Part shown: positions 54,298-63,551 of the stretch, piece by piece
Layout of the letters: each line of letters starts with the position of its first letter
Position numbering within the stretch: the first letter of the stretch is position 1
Origin: Plantactinospora sp. KBS50
GTDB lineage: Bacteria; Actinomycetota; Actinomycetes; Mycobacteriales; Micromonosporaceae
Direction: 5' to 3'
Assembly: GCF_002285795.1 (NCBI RefSeq)
Contig: NZ_CP022961.1
Coordinates: 2,356,001-2,420,000, forward strand
Length of the DNA stretch: 64,000 nucleotides
Position numbers and translations under genes: made by a program
Notes under the pieces: model-generated
Database searches by the model: none
The model's input: only the letters and a program-made list of their open reading frames with translations
Told to the model about the DNA's origin: nothing

Positions 54298-55175
54298 TGC
54301 CCGGCGCTCGCGACAACGTCGTTCGACTTGCGTACGACCTCATCACACCATTGCGTCCAGTCGCGCAGCTTCTCGGAGTTTTCCTCCAGTAGCAGCCGCT
54401 GGTAGGCGATGTCCGCGGCCACCCACGCGCGGAGCAGTCCCGTCTCCTTCTTGCATTGAATATCAGCGGCGGCCAATCTTGCCATCTCCGACTCATCGCC
54501 CCTGGCCGGTACTATCTGGAACGGCTCCGCGGGATCTTTGAAGTCCCAGCCCTGCTTCTTCAAACAGTCCGCCCAAGCGGAGACGAGAGGCGCGACCCCA
54601 CTGTGCTGACGCGCACGCGTGACGGCGTCCCGTTGCAGGGTTTCTACCAGCTGCCCGTCGGGCTGACGGTCGAGACCGATATCCCGGTGTGCGGAGCCCT
54701 GGCATCCCCCCTCCGGGACTTCCACACCGTTGAACAGGCGGGCAGGACCAACCAGCAGTCGCTGCCAGTCGGCTGGCACCACAGCTGGGAAGGGTTCCCC
54801 ACCGCCTCCCCATGGGGGTGGTGAGTAGCCGTACTGCCTCGCGGTCTGCTCATCCCAGAGCCCGTACCAGTCCCAGACAGGGTAGGGCCGTGCATCCGGT
54901 GGCGCCGGCAGGGGCAGGTCCAAGCCGAACCTACGGAAACACGCCTGTTCCAGGAGAGCCACCCCGCGCTCCACGGTGTGCACAAATTCGTTGCCGACAT
55001 TGTAAGTCCGCAACGGGTAGTCGATTGCCATGGGGTTCACCGCCCCTGGATCCAGCTCCATCACGGACGGATCCAGAGCAGGCTCGTGCGTCGCGGTCTG
55101 TCCGCTCGCCGTACATGCCGTCGCCGTCAGCAACGAGGCCGCGGCCAGCAGCAGGGCCACCCCTTGCTTGAGCAC
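54294..55175 (-). CDS. Unrecognised lipoprotein, first gene of the ABC export operon
   Basis: 293 residues. Signal peptide with lipobox LLTATAC (Cys21), then an acidic, Trp-rich domain with no recognised family. Cysteines in EQACFRRFG, GGCQGSA, WADCLKKQGWDF and WTQWCDE may pair. GTG 55175 gives the proper signal peptide. Its stop overlaps the adaptor start, so the lipoprotein is a component or client of the transporter. A strong inverted repeat lies 30 bp upstream. Confidence 0.75.
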   Translation of the reverse strand: MLKQGVALLLAAASLLTATACTASGQTATHEPALDPSVMELDPGAVNPMAIDYPLRTYNVGNEFVHTVERGVALLEQACFRRFGLDLPLPAPPDARPYPVWDWYGLWDEQTARQYGYSPPPWGGGGEPFPAVVPADWQRLLVGPARLFNGVEVPEGGCQGSAHRDIGLDRQPDGQLVETLQRDAVTRARQHSGVAPLVSAWADCLKKQGWDFKDPAEPFQIVPARGDESEMARLAAADIQCKKETGLLRAWVAADIAYQRLLLEENSEKLRDWTQWCDEVVRKSNDVVASAGQ

Positions 55176-55206
55176 CCCGCATCCCCCTAGCAGTACTCGT
55201 CTGTGT

Positions 55207-55248
55207 GTGTTGCTGGGGGCGCGCAACACAACACGTCCCCAGCAACAC
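55207..55248. promoter_or_regulatory. 12-bp inverted repeat upstream of the ABC operon
   Basis: GTGTTGCTGGGG (55207-55218) and CCCCAGCAACAC (55237-55248) are exact arms around an 18-nt GC-rich centre. Located 32 bp before the lipoprotein GTG on the divergent side. Operator or leader hairpin; no regulator gene is nearby. Confidence 0.6.
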
Positions 55249-55630
55249 CTTACGTACCCGAACAGCTGTTCTTGAGCGTGTCGACACGCCGGTCTCGGGG
55301 TGGTGGCCACGCCGGCGTCGACCACTGCGGTGGAGTTGGCGTCTCGGTTCGGTCCGGCGCAGGTGGCCATATGTGTTCATGCGATCACGTCAGGCATTCA
55401 GGTTCTCGTGGGATCGGTGGCCGGCATGGAGCGGGTGGTGCCGCTTGTGGTGCGAAGCGAGACCGCTTCATGCGGTTGCGGGGCGCAGGAGTCGCCTCGA
55501 CCATGGCTGTGCAGGTGCAGTCGGTGCGCGCGGTGTCGTTGGCGACGGCCATTCTGGGTAAGGATGACGGCTGCCGACGTCGTTCGGCGCGGTGCGGTGA
55601 CCGCGTCGAGCAGAGATCCAGGAGGGTGCC
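55249..55630. other. 382-bp gap without a convincing gene
   Basis: Between the ABC operon and ecsC. Open frames exist on both strands, but none shows a recognisable product, codon bias or ribosome-binding site. It should contain the ecsC promoter. Confidence 0.4.
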
Positions 55631-56548
55631 GTGACCGACACCACACGCGGCGGGGTGGTGGGCGAGGACGCCGAGCCGTCCGGACCGGCCTCGCTGCCGG
55701 CGGGTCTGTGGGACCGGATGCGCCAGGATCCGCAGTACGCCCCGGAGCACCTCGCGCTGGAGGCGGTGCGCCGGTGGGGTCCGGAGGCGGCCCGCTGGGC
55801 GCAGCGGACCCGCGCCGCGCGGCCGGGGCTGACCGGCGACGAGCTGGCCCAGCTGGCCACCCGGCGGTTCGTCAACCTGGCCCGCCTCTCGGGCGCGGTG
55901 TCCGGGGCCGCCGGGCTCTCCGCCGCGATCATCGACGTCGGCGTGCTGGCCTGGACGCAGGCCCGGATGGTGCTGCACATCGCGGCCGCCTACGGCGTCG
56001 ACCCGACCCGGCCGGAGCGGGCCAGCGACCTGCTGGTGTTGCAGCGCGTGCACAAGGTGACCGAGAGCGCGCGGCTGGCCCTCGGGGTGGCGGCCGGTCG
56101 GGAACGCGCCAGCGCGCTGTTCGCCCGGACCGAGACGCCACTGCACCAGGCGTTGCTGCGGCTCAGTGTGCGGCTGGCCCGGATGGCCGGGGTGCGGGCG
56201 GTCAAGCGGGTGTTCGCCAAGGCGGTGCCCGGGGCCGCGGTGCTGCTGGGCAGTTGGGCGAACTCCTCGGCCACCACCGAACTGGCCCGGCGGGCGCGGG
56301 AGCTGTACCGGCCGGGGCCGGGCCGGGTGCCGGCGCAACGCGGGTCGGAATCCGCGCCAGCCGGGTCGCAACGCCCGCAAGCCGGGGCGGAATCCGCGCG
56401 AGCCGAGCCGGAACCTCCGCAAGCCGGGGCGGAATCCGCGCGAGCCGAGCCGGAACCTCCGCGAGCCGAGCCGGAACCTCCGCAAGCCGGGGCGGAACAG
56501 CCGCCGGGCGAGTCGGAGCGTCGGGAACGTCCGCGACGCGGGTCCTGA
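55631..56548 (+). CDS. EcsC-family protein
   Basis: 305 residues. The EcsC domain (about residues 60-220) includes LTGDELAQLATRRFVNLARL, AAIIDVGVLAWTQARMVLHI and SWANSSATTELARRAREL. EcsC proteins accompany the EcsAB transporter in Bacillus, and their biochemical role is unknown. The C-terminal 85 residues are a low-complexity Glu/Pro/Ala tail made of tandem repeats. GTG 55631 follows AGGAGGG. Confidence 0.85.
   Translation: MTDTTRGGVVGEDAEPSGPASLPAGLWDRMRQDPQYAPEHLALEAVRRWGPEAARWAQRTRAARPGLTGDELAQLATRRFVNLARLSGAVSGAAGLSAAIIDVGVLAWTQARMVLHIAAAYGVDPTRPERASDLLVLQRVHKVTESARLALGVAAGRERASALFARTETPLHQALLRLSVRLARMAGVRAVKRVFAKAVPGAAVLLGSWANSSATTELARRARELYRPGPGRVPAQRGSESAPAGSQRPQAGAESARAEPEPPQAGAESARAEPEPPRAEPEPPQAGAEQPPGESERRERPRRGS
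56376..56497. repeat. 42-bp in-frame tandem repeat in ecsC
   Basis: Two full units (56376-56417 and 56418-56459) that begin CGCAAGCCGGGGCGGAATCC, then a half unit (56460-56480) and another partial unit to 56497. Encodes the 14-residue repeat PQAGAESARAEPEP. Confidence 0.85.
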
Positions 56549-56591
56549 CCGCCGGACCGGGGCCGGCGGCGCCGTCGGCGTCGGCGCCCGC

Positions 56592-57440
56592 TCAGGAGCC
56601 GAGCCGCCAGGCATGCCAGGCGGTCGAGGCCAGCAGGTGCTGCCCGTCCACGTCGGGATGGAACGAGTCCAGCGGGTTCACCATGTCCATGGTGATCTTC
56701 ACCCGGTGCACGGCACCGCCGTCGTACCGGCATCGCTTGCCGTACCCGGCGCAGGCGGCGGCGAGTTGGTCGTCGTACGCGTCGATCCGGGCCGCGAACG
56801 CGGCGCGGCGGTGCGCGTCGGCCGCGGCGGTCGAGGTCGGATTGGCCAGCAGCGAGGGGCACACCCCGTGCGCCCAGACCCGCACCGCGAGCCGGTCGGT
56901 GTGGCCGGCGGACCACAGCCGGTTCAGGTCCGGGATGCTGGCGACCAGCACCTGTGCCTTGGGCCGGCCCTTGCGCAGGATCCGCAGCGCGTGGTCCAGA
57001 TCGGCGCGGAAGTCGGAGACGCTCGTCATCTGGTCGATGTCGGGCCGGCACGCGTCGTTGGCGCCGATCAGGATCGTCACGTAGTCGGCCCGGTGCCGGA
57101 CCGCGGCGCTGGCCTGGTCCGGCAGGGCGGTCGCCCGGGCCCCGGCGACCGCCTCGTTGTGCGTGTCCAGCCCGAGCCCGGGGTCGTCGTCCAGCAGCCG
57201 GCTGCGGATGCTGTCGACCCGGATTCCGCTGCCGGTGGACCAGGAGTTGCGCGGGCAGGAGGTGAGCGCCAGGCACGAGCCGAAGGCGGTGGTGATCGAG
57301 TCGCCGAGCGCGGCGATCGAGGCGGACCGCTGGTGCGGGGAGGGGCTGTGCTCGGGGCGGTGGATGTCGCCCCCCTCGCAGGCGATCCCGACAACGGCGA
57401 GGGCGATCGCCGCCACGGCGGCGATCCAGCGGCGAGGCAT
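56592..57440 (-). CDS. Secreted SGNH/GDSL hydrolase lipoprotein
   Basis: 282 residues. Signal peptide ends in VVGIAC (lipobox). Block I ALGDSITTAFG (nucleophile Ser), block III GANDAC (Asn), and block V SFHPDVDGQ (Asp-x-x-His replaced by HPD order typical of this group) are visible. Probably an extracellular esterase or lipase. ATG 57440. Convergent with ecsC; GCCGG/CCGGC pairs between them may terminate. Confidence 0.85.
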   Translation of the reverse strand: MPRRWIAAVAAIALAVVGIACEGGDIHRPEHSPSPHQRSASIAALGDSITTAFGSCLALTSCPRNSWSTGSGIRVDSIRSRLLDDDPGLGLDTHNEAVAGARATALPDQASAAVRHRADYVTILIGANDACRPDIDQMTSVSDFRADLDHALRILRKGRPKAQVLVASIPDLNRLWSAGHTDRLAVRVWAHGVCPSLLANPTSTAAADAHRRAAFAARIDAYDDQLAAACAGYGKRCRYDGGAVHRVKITMDMVNPLDSFHPDVDGQHLLASTAWHAWRLGS

Positions 57441-57563
57441 CGGACTCCCGGGTTCTACCGACGGCAACTGCCCGGCTACTGTACGGTGTCCTGCCGGCCC
57501 GCCGGAAGGGTCCGCCCGGTCACCGGACAGTTTGCCGTACGCCGGCACGGGTAGTTGCACCAG

Positions 57564-57833
57564 ATGGCAGCACGGCAGCAACCACGCGGTGCCCGCGGTA
57601 CGGTCGGACACGCCTACAGTGCCCTCAACCTGCGGCTGATCCTGGCGTCGTTCGGCCTGGTGGTCAGCCTGGTCTTCGGGATACTGGTGGCCCGGGCCGG
57701 CTACTGGCCGCCGGCGGCGCTGCTGTTCCTGCTCGCCGTGGTCGCGGCCGTCGACCTGGTTGTCGTGCAGCGCCGGCGGATCGCCCGCCGCCGCGCCGAA
57801 CCACCGGGTACGCACCACTCGCCCTTCGAGTGA
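57564..57833 (+). CDS. DUF6343-type small membrane protein
   Basis: 89 residues from ATG 57564, with HAYSALNLRLILASFGLVVS followed by a second TM segment and the tail VVVQRRRIARRRAE. Matches the small two-TM DUF6343 proteins of actinobacteria; function unknown. 13 bp before the dehydrogenase gene, so possibly cotranscribed. Confidence 0.7.
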   Translation: MAARQQPRGARGTVGHAYSALNLRLILASFGLVVSLVFGILVARAGYWPPAALLFLLAVVAAVDLVVVQRRRIARRRAEPPGTHHSPFE

Positions 57834-57846
57834 ACGGGAGTACGGG

Positions 57847-59256
57847 ATGTCCATGGCCAGCGTCAACCCCGCGACCGGCCAGACCGTGAAGACCTTCGAC
57901 GAGAACACCGACGAGCAGATCGACGCCGCGATCGGCCGCGCCCGGGCCGCGTTCCTGGCGCTGCGGCAGACCACCTTCGCCCAGCGGGCCGGGTGGATGA
58001 CCGCCGCGGCCGACCTGCTGGAGCGGGAGATCGACGACGTCGCCCGGATGATGACCACCGAGATGGGCAAGACGCTGGCCGCCGCGAAGGCGGAGGTCAC
58101 CAAGTGCGCCAGCGGATGCCGCTTCTACGCCGCGAACGCCGAACGATTCCTGGCCGACGAGCCGGCGGACGCCGCCGCGGTGAACGCCACCCGCGCGTTC
58201 ACCCGGTACCAGCCCATCGGCCCGGTACTGGCCGTGATGCCGTGGAACTTTCCGCTCTGGCAGGTGATCCGGTTCGCAGCCCCGGCGCTGATGGCCGGCA
58301 ACACCGGTCTGCTCAAGCACGCCTCCAACGTGCCGGACACGGCGGTCTACCTCGGCGAACTCTTCACCCGTGCGGGCTTTCCGGCCGGGGCGTTCGAGAC
58401 CCTGCTGATCGACTCAAAGCAGGTGGAGCGGGTCCTGTCCGACCCCCGCGTCCGGGCGGCGACGCTCACCGGCAGCGAGCGCGCCGGCCGGTCCGTCGCG
58501 GAGATCGCCGGCCGGGAACTGAAGAAGACCGTCCTCGAACTGGGCGGCAGCGACCCGTTCGTGGTGATGCCCTCGGCCGACCTGGACCGGGCCGCCGAGG
58601 TCGCCACCACCGCGCGCTGCCAGAACAACGGCCAGTCGTGCATCGCGGCCAAGCGGTTCATCGTGCACACCGACGTGTACGACGCGTTCGCCGAGAAGTT
58701 CGTGGCGCACATGTCGGCGCTGCGGGTGGGCGACCCGATGGCCGGCGGCACCGACGTGGGGCCGCTGGCCACCGCGCAGGGCCGCGAGGACGTCGAGAAG
58801 CAGGTACGCGACGCCGTCGACCGGGGCGCCCGGGTGCTCTGCGGCGGGACGCGCCCGGACGCCCCCGGCTGGTTCTACCCGCCCACCGTCGTCGCCGACC
58901 TCACCCCGCAGATGCGGATGTGGTCCGAGGAGGTGTTCGGCCCGGTGGCCGGGCTGTTCCGGGTCTCCTCGTACGAGGAGGCGGTCGAACTGGCCAACGC
59001 CACGGCCTTCGGGCTCGGCTCGAACGCCTGGACCCGGGAACCGGCCGAGCAGGAGCGGTTCGCCGTCGACCTGGACGCCGGCGCCGTCTTCATCAACGGG
59101 ATGACCACCTCGTACCCGCAGCTGCCGTTCGGCGGCGTGAAGAACTCCGGCTACGGGCGCGAGCTGTCCGCCTGGGGCATCCGGGAGTTCTGCAACATCA
59201 AGACGGTGTGGCTGGGCGAGGGCGCGGCCTCGGCGGGTACGGCGCACTCCGAGTGA
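57847..59256 (+). CDS. gabD: NADP-dependent succinate-semialdehyde dehydrogenase (ALDH superfamily)
   Basis: 469 residues. PWNFPLWQVIRFAAPALMAG (active-site Asn and cofactor region), Glu in LELGGSDPFVV, catalytic Cys in NNGQSCIAAKRF, and EEVFGPV. The short N-terminus (MASVNPATGQTVKTFDENTD) is typical of actinobacterial GabD. Other aldehydes are possible. ATG 57847 is chosen; ATG 57853 is also in frame. Confidence 0.88.
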   Translation: MSMASVNPATGQTVKTFDENTDEQIDAAIGRARAAFLALRQTTFAQRAGWMTAAADLLEREIDDVARMMTTEMGKTLAAAKAEVTKCASGCRFYAANAERFLADEPADAAAVNATRAFTRYQPIGPVLAVMPWNFPLWQVIRFAAPALMAGNTGLLKHASNVPDTAVYLGELFTRAGFPAGAFETLLIDSKQVERVLSDPRVRAATLTGSERAGRSVAEIAGRELKKTVLELGGSDPFVVMPSADLDRAAEVATTARCQNNGQSCIAAKRFIVHTDVYDAFAEKFVAHMSALRVGDPMAGGTDVGPLATAQGREDVEKQVRDAVDRGARVLCGGTRPDAPGWFYPPTVVADLTPQMRMWSEEVFGPVAGLFRVSSYEEAVELANATAFGLGSNAWTREPAEQERFAVDLDAGAVFINGMTTSYPQLPFGGVKNSGYGRELSAWGIREFCNIKTVWLGEGAASAGTAHSE

Positions 59257-59289
59257 GCTGACCGGGTCGGGCACCCTACGCTTGGCGCC

Positions 59290-60858
59290 ATGCATGGGTT
59301 GTCCGATGTCGTCATCCTGCTCGCCGTGGCGGTGCTCGGTGCGGCGCTGGCGCGGCGGCTCGGGCTGCTCTCGCCGATCGTGCTGGTGGTGGTCGGGCTC
59401 GGGCTGTCGTTCATCCCGGGCTTCCTGGACGTGCACCTCGAACCGGACCTCGTCCTGGTCGGGATCCTGCCGCCGCTGCTGTACATCGCCGCGCTGGAGA
59501 CCTCGGTCCCGGCCTTCCGTACCAACATCCGGCCGATCCTGCTGCTCGCGGTCGGGCTGGTGCTGTTCACGGCGCTGCTGGTCGGGCTGGTCGTGCACCT
59601 GCTGCTGCCGGCGGTGCCGCTGTCGATCTGCGTCGCCTTCGGAGCCGTGGTGGCCCCGCCGGACGCGGTCGCGGCCACCGCCGTGGCCCGGCGGATCGGG
59701 CTGCCGCGCCGGCTGGTCACCATCCTGGAGGGCGAGAGCCTGATCAACGACGCGAGTGCCCTGGTGCTGCTGCGCGTCGGCGTGGCGGCGGCCACCGGCC
59801 CGGCGCTGGACGCGCTGCAGGTCGGCCAGGAGGTGCTGGTCGCCGCCGGTGGCGGGGTCGTGGTCGGAGCCATCGGCTTCTTCGTCTTCGCCCAGTTGCA
59901 CAAGCGCACCCGCGACCCGCTGCTGGACAACGCCCTGTCGCTGATCGCGCCGTTCGCGGTGGTGCTGCTGGCCGAGCCGATCGGCGCCTCCAGCGTGGTG
60001 GCCGTGGTGGTGACCGGCCTCGGGCTCGGGCACAAGCTGCCGGTGCTGATGTCCGCCGGCTCCCGGCTGCAGATGGGCGCGTTCTGGCGGCTGGTCCGGT
60101 TCCTGCTGGAGGGCCTGGTCTTCGTCCTGGTCGGGTTGCAGCTACGGGACGTGCTCAGCGGCCTGGACCGGCCGCTCGGCACCGTCGCCGCGGTGACCGG
60201 CGCGGTGCTGGGAACGGTCTTCCTCACCCGGTTCGTGTGGGTCTTCCCCGCGGCGTACCTGGGCCGGTTGGTGCCCCGCACGCGCCGCCGCGACCCGGTG
60301 CCGCCGAGTTTCCCGGCGGTGATCGGCTGGGCCGGGATGCGCGGGGTGGTGACCCTGGCCGCGGCGCTGGCGCTGCCGCTGAGCCTGCCCGGCGTGCCCT
60401 CCTATTCGCGTAACCTGTTCGTCTGGATCGCCTTCGCGGTCATCGTCTTCACCCTGGTGGTGCAGGGAGCGACGCTGCCCACCGTGGCCCGGATGCTGCG
60501 GGTGCCCGCCGACGACCCCACCCAGGACGCGCTGGCCGAGGCCGGCGTCCAGCAACAGGCCGGCCGGGCCGCCCGCAAGCGGCTGGAGAAGGCCGCCGAC
60601 GGCGCGCCGGAGGCGGTGGTGACCCGGCTGCGCCAGCTCATCGAGGATCGCACCAACACGGCCTGGGAACGACTGGGTGGCGACGAGCGGGAAACCCCGT
60701 CCCAGGCGTACGGTCGACTCCGGCAGGAGATGATCGACGCGGAACGCGAGGTCTTCCGCCAGGCCCGGGACGACGGCCGGATCGCCGAGGAGGTGCTGGT
60801 CCGCGCCTATCGTGACCTGGACCTGGAGGAGTCGATACTGAGACGGAGTGAGAGATGA
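59290..60858 (+). CDS. CPA1-family Na+/H+ antiporter
   Basis: 522 residues, about 12 TM helices. The ion-binding motif region is EGESLINDASALVLLRV (Asn-Asp), preceded by APPDAVAATAVARRIG, with conserved WAGMRGVVTLAAALALP. A 110-residue cytoplasmic helical tail follows. The stop overlaps the start of the zinc-finger gene by 4 nt (ATGA). Confidence 0.92.
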   Translation: MHGLSDVVILLAVAVLGAALARRLGLLSPIVLVVVGLGLSFIPGFLDVHLEPDLVLVGILPPLLYIAALETSVPAFRTNIRPILLLAVGLVLFTALLVGLVVHLLLPAVPLSICVAFGAVVAPPDAVAATAVARRIGLPRRLVTILEGESLINDASALVLLRVGVAAATGPALDALQVGQEVLVAAGGGVVVGAIGFFVFAQLHKRTRDPLLDNALSLIAPFAVVLLAEPIGASSVVAVVVTGLGLGHKLPVLMSAGSRLQMGAFWRLVRFLLEGLVFVLVGLQLRDVLSGLDRPLGTVAAVTGAVLGTVFLTRFVWVFPAAYLGRLVPRTRRRDPVPPSFPAVIGWAGMRGVVTLAAALALPLSLPGVPSYSRNLFVWIAFAVIVFTLVVQGATLPTVARMLRVPADDPTQDALAEAGVQQQAGRAARKRLEKAADGAPEAVVTRLRQLIEDRTNTAWERLGGDERETPSQAYGRLRQEMIDAEREVFRQARDDGRIAEEVLVRAYRDLDLEESILRRSER

Positions 60859-61109
60859 GCTGCACCCACCTGACCGAGGCCGGCACCGCGGAACCGGAGA
60901 CCACCGGTGAATGCCCGGAGTGTGTGGCCATCGGCGCCGACTGGGTGCACCTTCGCTCCTGCCTGACCTGCGGGCACGTGGGTTGCTGTGACTCGTCGCC
61001 GAACCGGCACGCCACCGCGCACTTCCAGACCACCGGGCACCCGGTGATGCGCTCCATCCAGCCCGGCGAGAGCTGGCGGTGGTGCTTTGTGGATGAGGAG
61101 ATCGGCTGA
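60855..61109 (+). CDS. UBP-type zinc finger protein
   Basis: 84 residues forming one ZnF-UBP domain: CTHL, CPECVAIG, LRSCLTCGHVGCCDSS and HATAHFQTTGHPVMRS supply the Cys/His ligands. In eukaryotes the domain binds the ubiquitin C-terminus. In bacteria it is often coupled to antiporter genes as here (ATGA overlap), and the role is unknown. Confidence 0.9.
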   Translation: MSCTHLTEAGTAEPETTGECPECVAIGADWVHLRSCLTCGHVGCCDSSPNRHATAHFQTTGHPVMRSIQPGESWRWCFVDEEIG

Positions 61110-61219
61110 CCGCCCTGCGGTAGGACTTCACCCGCCCGCGGGGTGTCGCGCTGTGGCGTCGATCGGCCACAATGGGTCGCTCGAACCCGGTGGGGTGGTG
61201 ACGGCAGGCGGGAGGCGGC

Positions 61220-62341
61220 GTGAGCCAGGACAGCGAACCGGCCCGCGCCGCCGGCGGGTCCGGCCCGACCGCCCCGCCGGCCGAGCGGGCATCGCTGCCG
61301 CGGGTGCTCTGGTTCCGCCGGTTGCGCCTGGTGGCGCTGCTGGTGGTGCTGGTGCTCGGCGGGGTGGCGGTGGTCCGGGTGGTCACCGCCGGCGGGCCGC
61401 CGACCCGGCAGGACCTGCTGGAACGGGCCGGCCTGGTGGGCAAGCAGCAACTGACCATCGGGGTGAAGGACGACCAGCCGGGGATCGCCCAGGTGGCCCC
61501 GGACGGCAGCTACGCGGGCTTCGACATCGACATCGCCATGATGATCGCCGGTGACCTGGGCTTCGCGCCGAGCGCGGTGCGGCTGCTGCCGATCGAGAGC
61601 GAGGACCGGATCCGGCGGCAGGCCCGCGACGGCGACCGGTTCGTCACCGTGGACATGGTGGTGGCCTCGTTCAGCATCACCCAGGACCGGATCGACCACG
61701 GCGCCACGTTCTCCGCGCCGTACCTGAGCACCGAACAGTCGGTGGTCACCCTCAAGACCGACGAGCGGCCCGTGGACAGCCTGCGCGACCTGCGCGGCAG
61801 GAAGGTCTGCACGCTGGCCACCTCCACCGCCGAGGACAACCTGCGGAACCTGGGGGCGCAGGTGAGCACGCGCAAACGGGTCAGCGAGTGCGTGCAGGAC
61901 CTCTACGACGGCCGGCTCGACGCGGTGATCACCGACGCCGCGATCCTGGCCGGCTTCGTGGCGCACCGACCCGGCGACCCGTGGCTGGTGGAACGCGCCA
62001 AGCCGTTGCGGCAGTGGGACATCGGCGAGGCCGGCCAGGAACTGTACGGCGTCAACACCGGCTCCAACGTGGCGCTGCGCGATCTGGTCGACCTGTCGCT
62101 GTACGGGTCGGCGACCGACCCGAAGGACCGGCGGTGGGAGGATGCGTTCGACCGCAACCTGCGCTGGGAGCAGCCGGCCAACCTGCCGCAGCAGGTCGCG
62201 GTGGACCAGCAGCCCGCTGCCCGGAAGGTGGAGGTGCGGCAGTGGCCGTGGGAGACGGTGGCCCTGCCACCCCCGGTGGCGTTCCGCCGGGCCGCCCGGA
62301 CCGGCGCCCGGGCGCGCGGACGGCGCAGCAGTGGCTGCTGA
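61220..62341 (+). CDS. Amino-acid-type solute-binding protein, N-terminally anchored (GlnH-like)
   Basis: 373 residues. An N-terminal TM helix (LRLVALLVVLVLGGVAVVRV) replaces a lipobox, and the family-3 binding domain follows: GVKDDQPGIAQV, GFDIDIAMMIAGDLGF, ASFSITQDRI and LDAVITDAAILAGF. The C-terminal part beyond about residue 290 is variable. No ABC permease is present; a multi-TM protein and PP2C follow, so it is more likely an amino-acid sensor than a transporter component. GTG 61220 follows GGAGGCGG. Confidence 0.82.
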   Translation: MSQDSEPARAAGGSGPTAPPAERASLPRVLWFRRLRLVALLVVLVLGGVAVVRVVTAGGPPTRQDLLERAGLVGKQQLTIGVKDDQPGIAQVAPDGSYAGFDIDIAMMIAGDLGFAPSAVRLLPIESEDRIRRQARDGDRFVTVDMVVASFSITQDRIDHGATFSAPYLSTEQSVVTLKTDERPVDSLRDLRGRKVCTLATSTAEDNLRNLGAQVSTRKRVSECVQDLYDGRLDAVITDAAILAGFVAHRPGDPWLVERAKPLRQWDIGEAGQELYGVNTGSNVALRDLVDLSLYGSATDPKDRRWEDAFDRNLRWEQPANLPQQVAVDQQPAARKVEVRQWPWETVALPPPVAFRRAARTGARARGRRSSGC

Positions 62342-63462
62342 CCCTGCTGCCCGCGTTCCCGGTCCTGCTGCTCGTGCTGCGGCTGTGGCAGCTCAGCCGG
62401 CAGGACATGTCCACCATGCTGCTGCTGGTGCAGTACGTCAGCCCGCTCGGGCTGCTCAGCGCGCTGCTGATCGCACTGGTCTGGGCCTTTCCGTTCGGCG
62501 TGCTGGTGCTCGGCGTGCTGGGTTGGCTGCTGCGGATCAGCGCCCCCGACCGGTTCGACCCGGAGCGCTCGCTGCTGGCGTCGGTGGCGGCGCGCACTCC
62601 CGGCTGGGTGTTCGCCGGCGCGATCGTGCTGGCCGCGCTGACCTGGCAGCTACGCTTCCTGCCGACCCTGCTGATGCTGGCGCTCTGGCTCGCCGGGCTG
62701 CGGGCCCGGTACCGGTGGCCGGACCGGCCCGACCGGCTGCTGGCGGTGGGCGTCGCGCTGCCGGTCCTGGCGGCGCTTGTCGCGTACGGCTGGCTCGGGC
62801 CGGCGATCGTGTCCGCGCTGCGCGGCGGCGAGCTGGTGACCGGCCTGCTGCTGGCGCTGCCCCCGGCCGGCGCCGTGGTGCTCACCGGCCCGGTGCCGCG
62901 CCGCCTCGCGCCGGCCGTCACGCACGGCGCCGCGTACGCGGTGGCGGCGGTGGCGCCGTTCCTGATGGGTGCGGTCTTCCTGCGGGCCGCGGTGCTGCCC
63001 AGCGCGGCGGTCGAGGTCGGGCCGGAGCCGCCGGCGACCGGTCCGGTCGAGGTGGTGGTGGGGCAGGTGGTCACCGTGACCGATCGGATGACCGTGGTGC
63101 TGGACGAGCGGGGAAACGTGCGGTTCGTCCCGAACGAGGAGGTGCGGGCTCAGGTGCTCTGCCTGGAAACCACCCGGATACCGCGCAGTGCGGTCCGGGC
63201 GCACGCCTGGCCGGTGGAGGAGACGGCGCTCAACTGGGTGATGCCGCGCCGGACGGTGATCGAGCCCGATCCGCGCTGCGCCGGCCGGGTCGCGCCGCCG
63301 GCGCCCGCCGGTTCCCCGGCCGCGGGTTTCCCGGCGCCGGGTCCGTCCGCGCCGGGTCCGACCGCGTCCGGTTCGCCGGCCTCGGGCTCGCCGGCTCCGG
63401 CTTCTCCGGCCGTTGAGTCGAGGCCGACCGGCCGGCCGGACGCGACGGCGGTACCCGGATGA
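62242..63462 (+). CDS. Multi-TM membrane protein, possibly GlnX-like
   Basis: 406 residues from GTG 62242, 7 nt after GGAGG. This start overlaps the binding-protein gene by 100 bp, which is unusual but is the only good site. About seven hydrophobic segments up to residue 250 are followed by a soluble domain (VVVGQVVTVTDRMTVVLDER) and a long Pro/Ala/Ser-rich tail. By position it may be the GlnX counterpart of mycobacterial GlnH-GlnX-PknG; this is inference. Confidence 0.6.
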   Translation: MAVGDGGPATPGGVPPGRPDRRPGARTAQQWLLTLLPAFPVLLLVLRLWQLSRQDMSTMLLLVQYVSPLGLLSALLIALVWAFPFGVLVLGVLGWLLRISAPDRFDPERSLLASVAARTPGWVFAGAIVLAALTWQLRFLPTLLMLALWLAGLRARYRWPDRPDRLLAVGVALPVLAALVAYGWLGPAIVSALRGGELVTGLLLALPPAGAVVLTGPVPRRLAPAVTHGAAYAVAAVAPFLMGAVFLRAAVLPSAAVEVGPEPPATGPVEVVVGQVVTVTDRMTVVLDERGNVRFVPNEEVRAQVLCLETTRIPRSAVRAHAWPVEETALNWVMPRRTVIEPDPRCAGRVAPPAPAGSPAAGFPAPGPSAPGPTASGSPASGSPAPASPAVESRPTGRPDATAVPG

Positions 63463-63551
63463 CGGCGGAGCACCCCACCGAGCCGGCACACCGGACAACC
63501 CGCGGTGATCTAGTAGAGACAACCGGCCCGGGTGATGGCAGGCTGCCTGCC

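Noticed and set aside
55300-57084. 594-codon frame across the gap and ecsC
   Set aside because: Repetitive Arg/Ser product out of frame with EcsC; only the EcsC frame matches a family.
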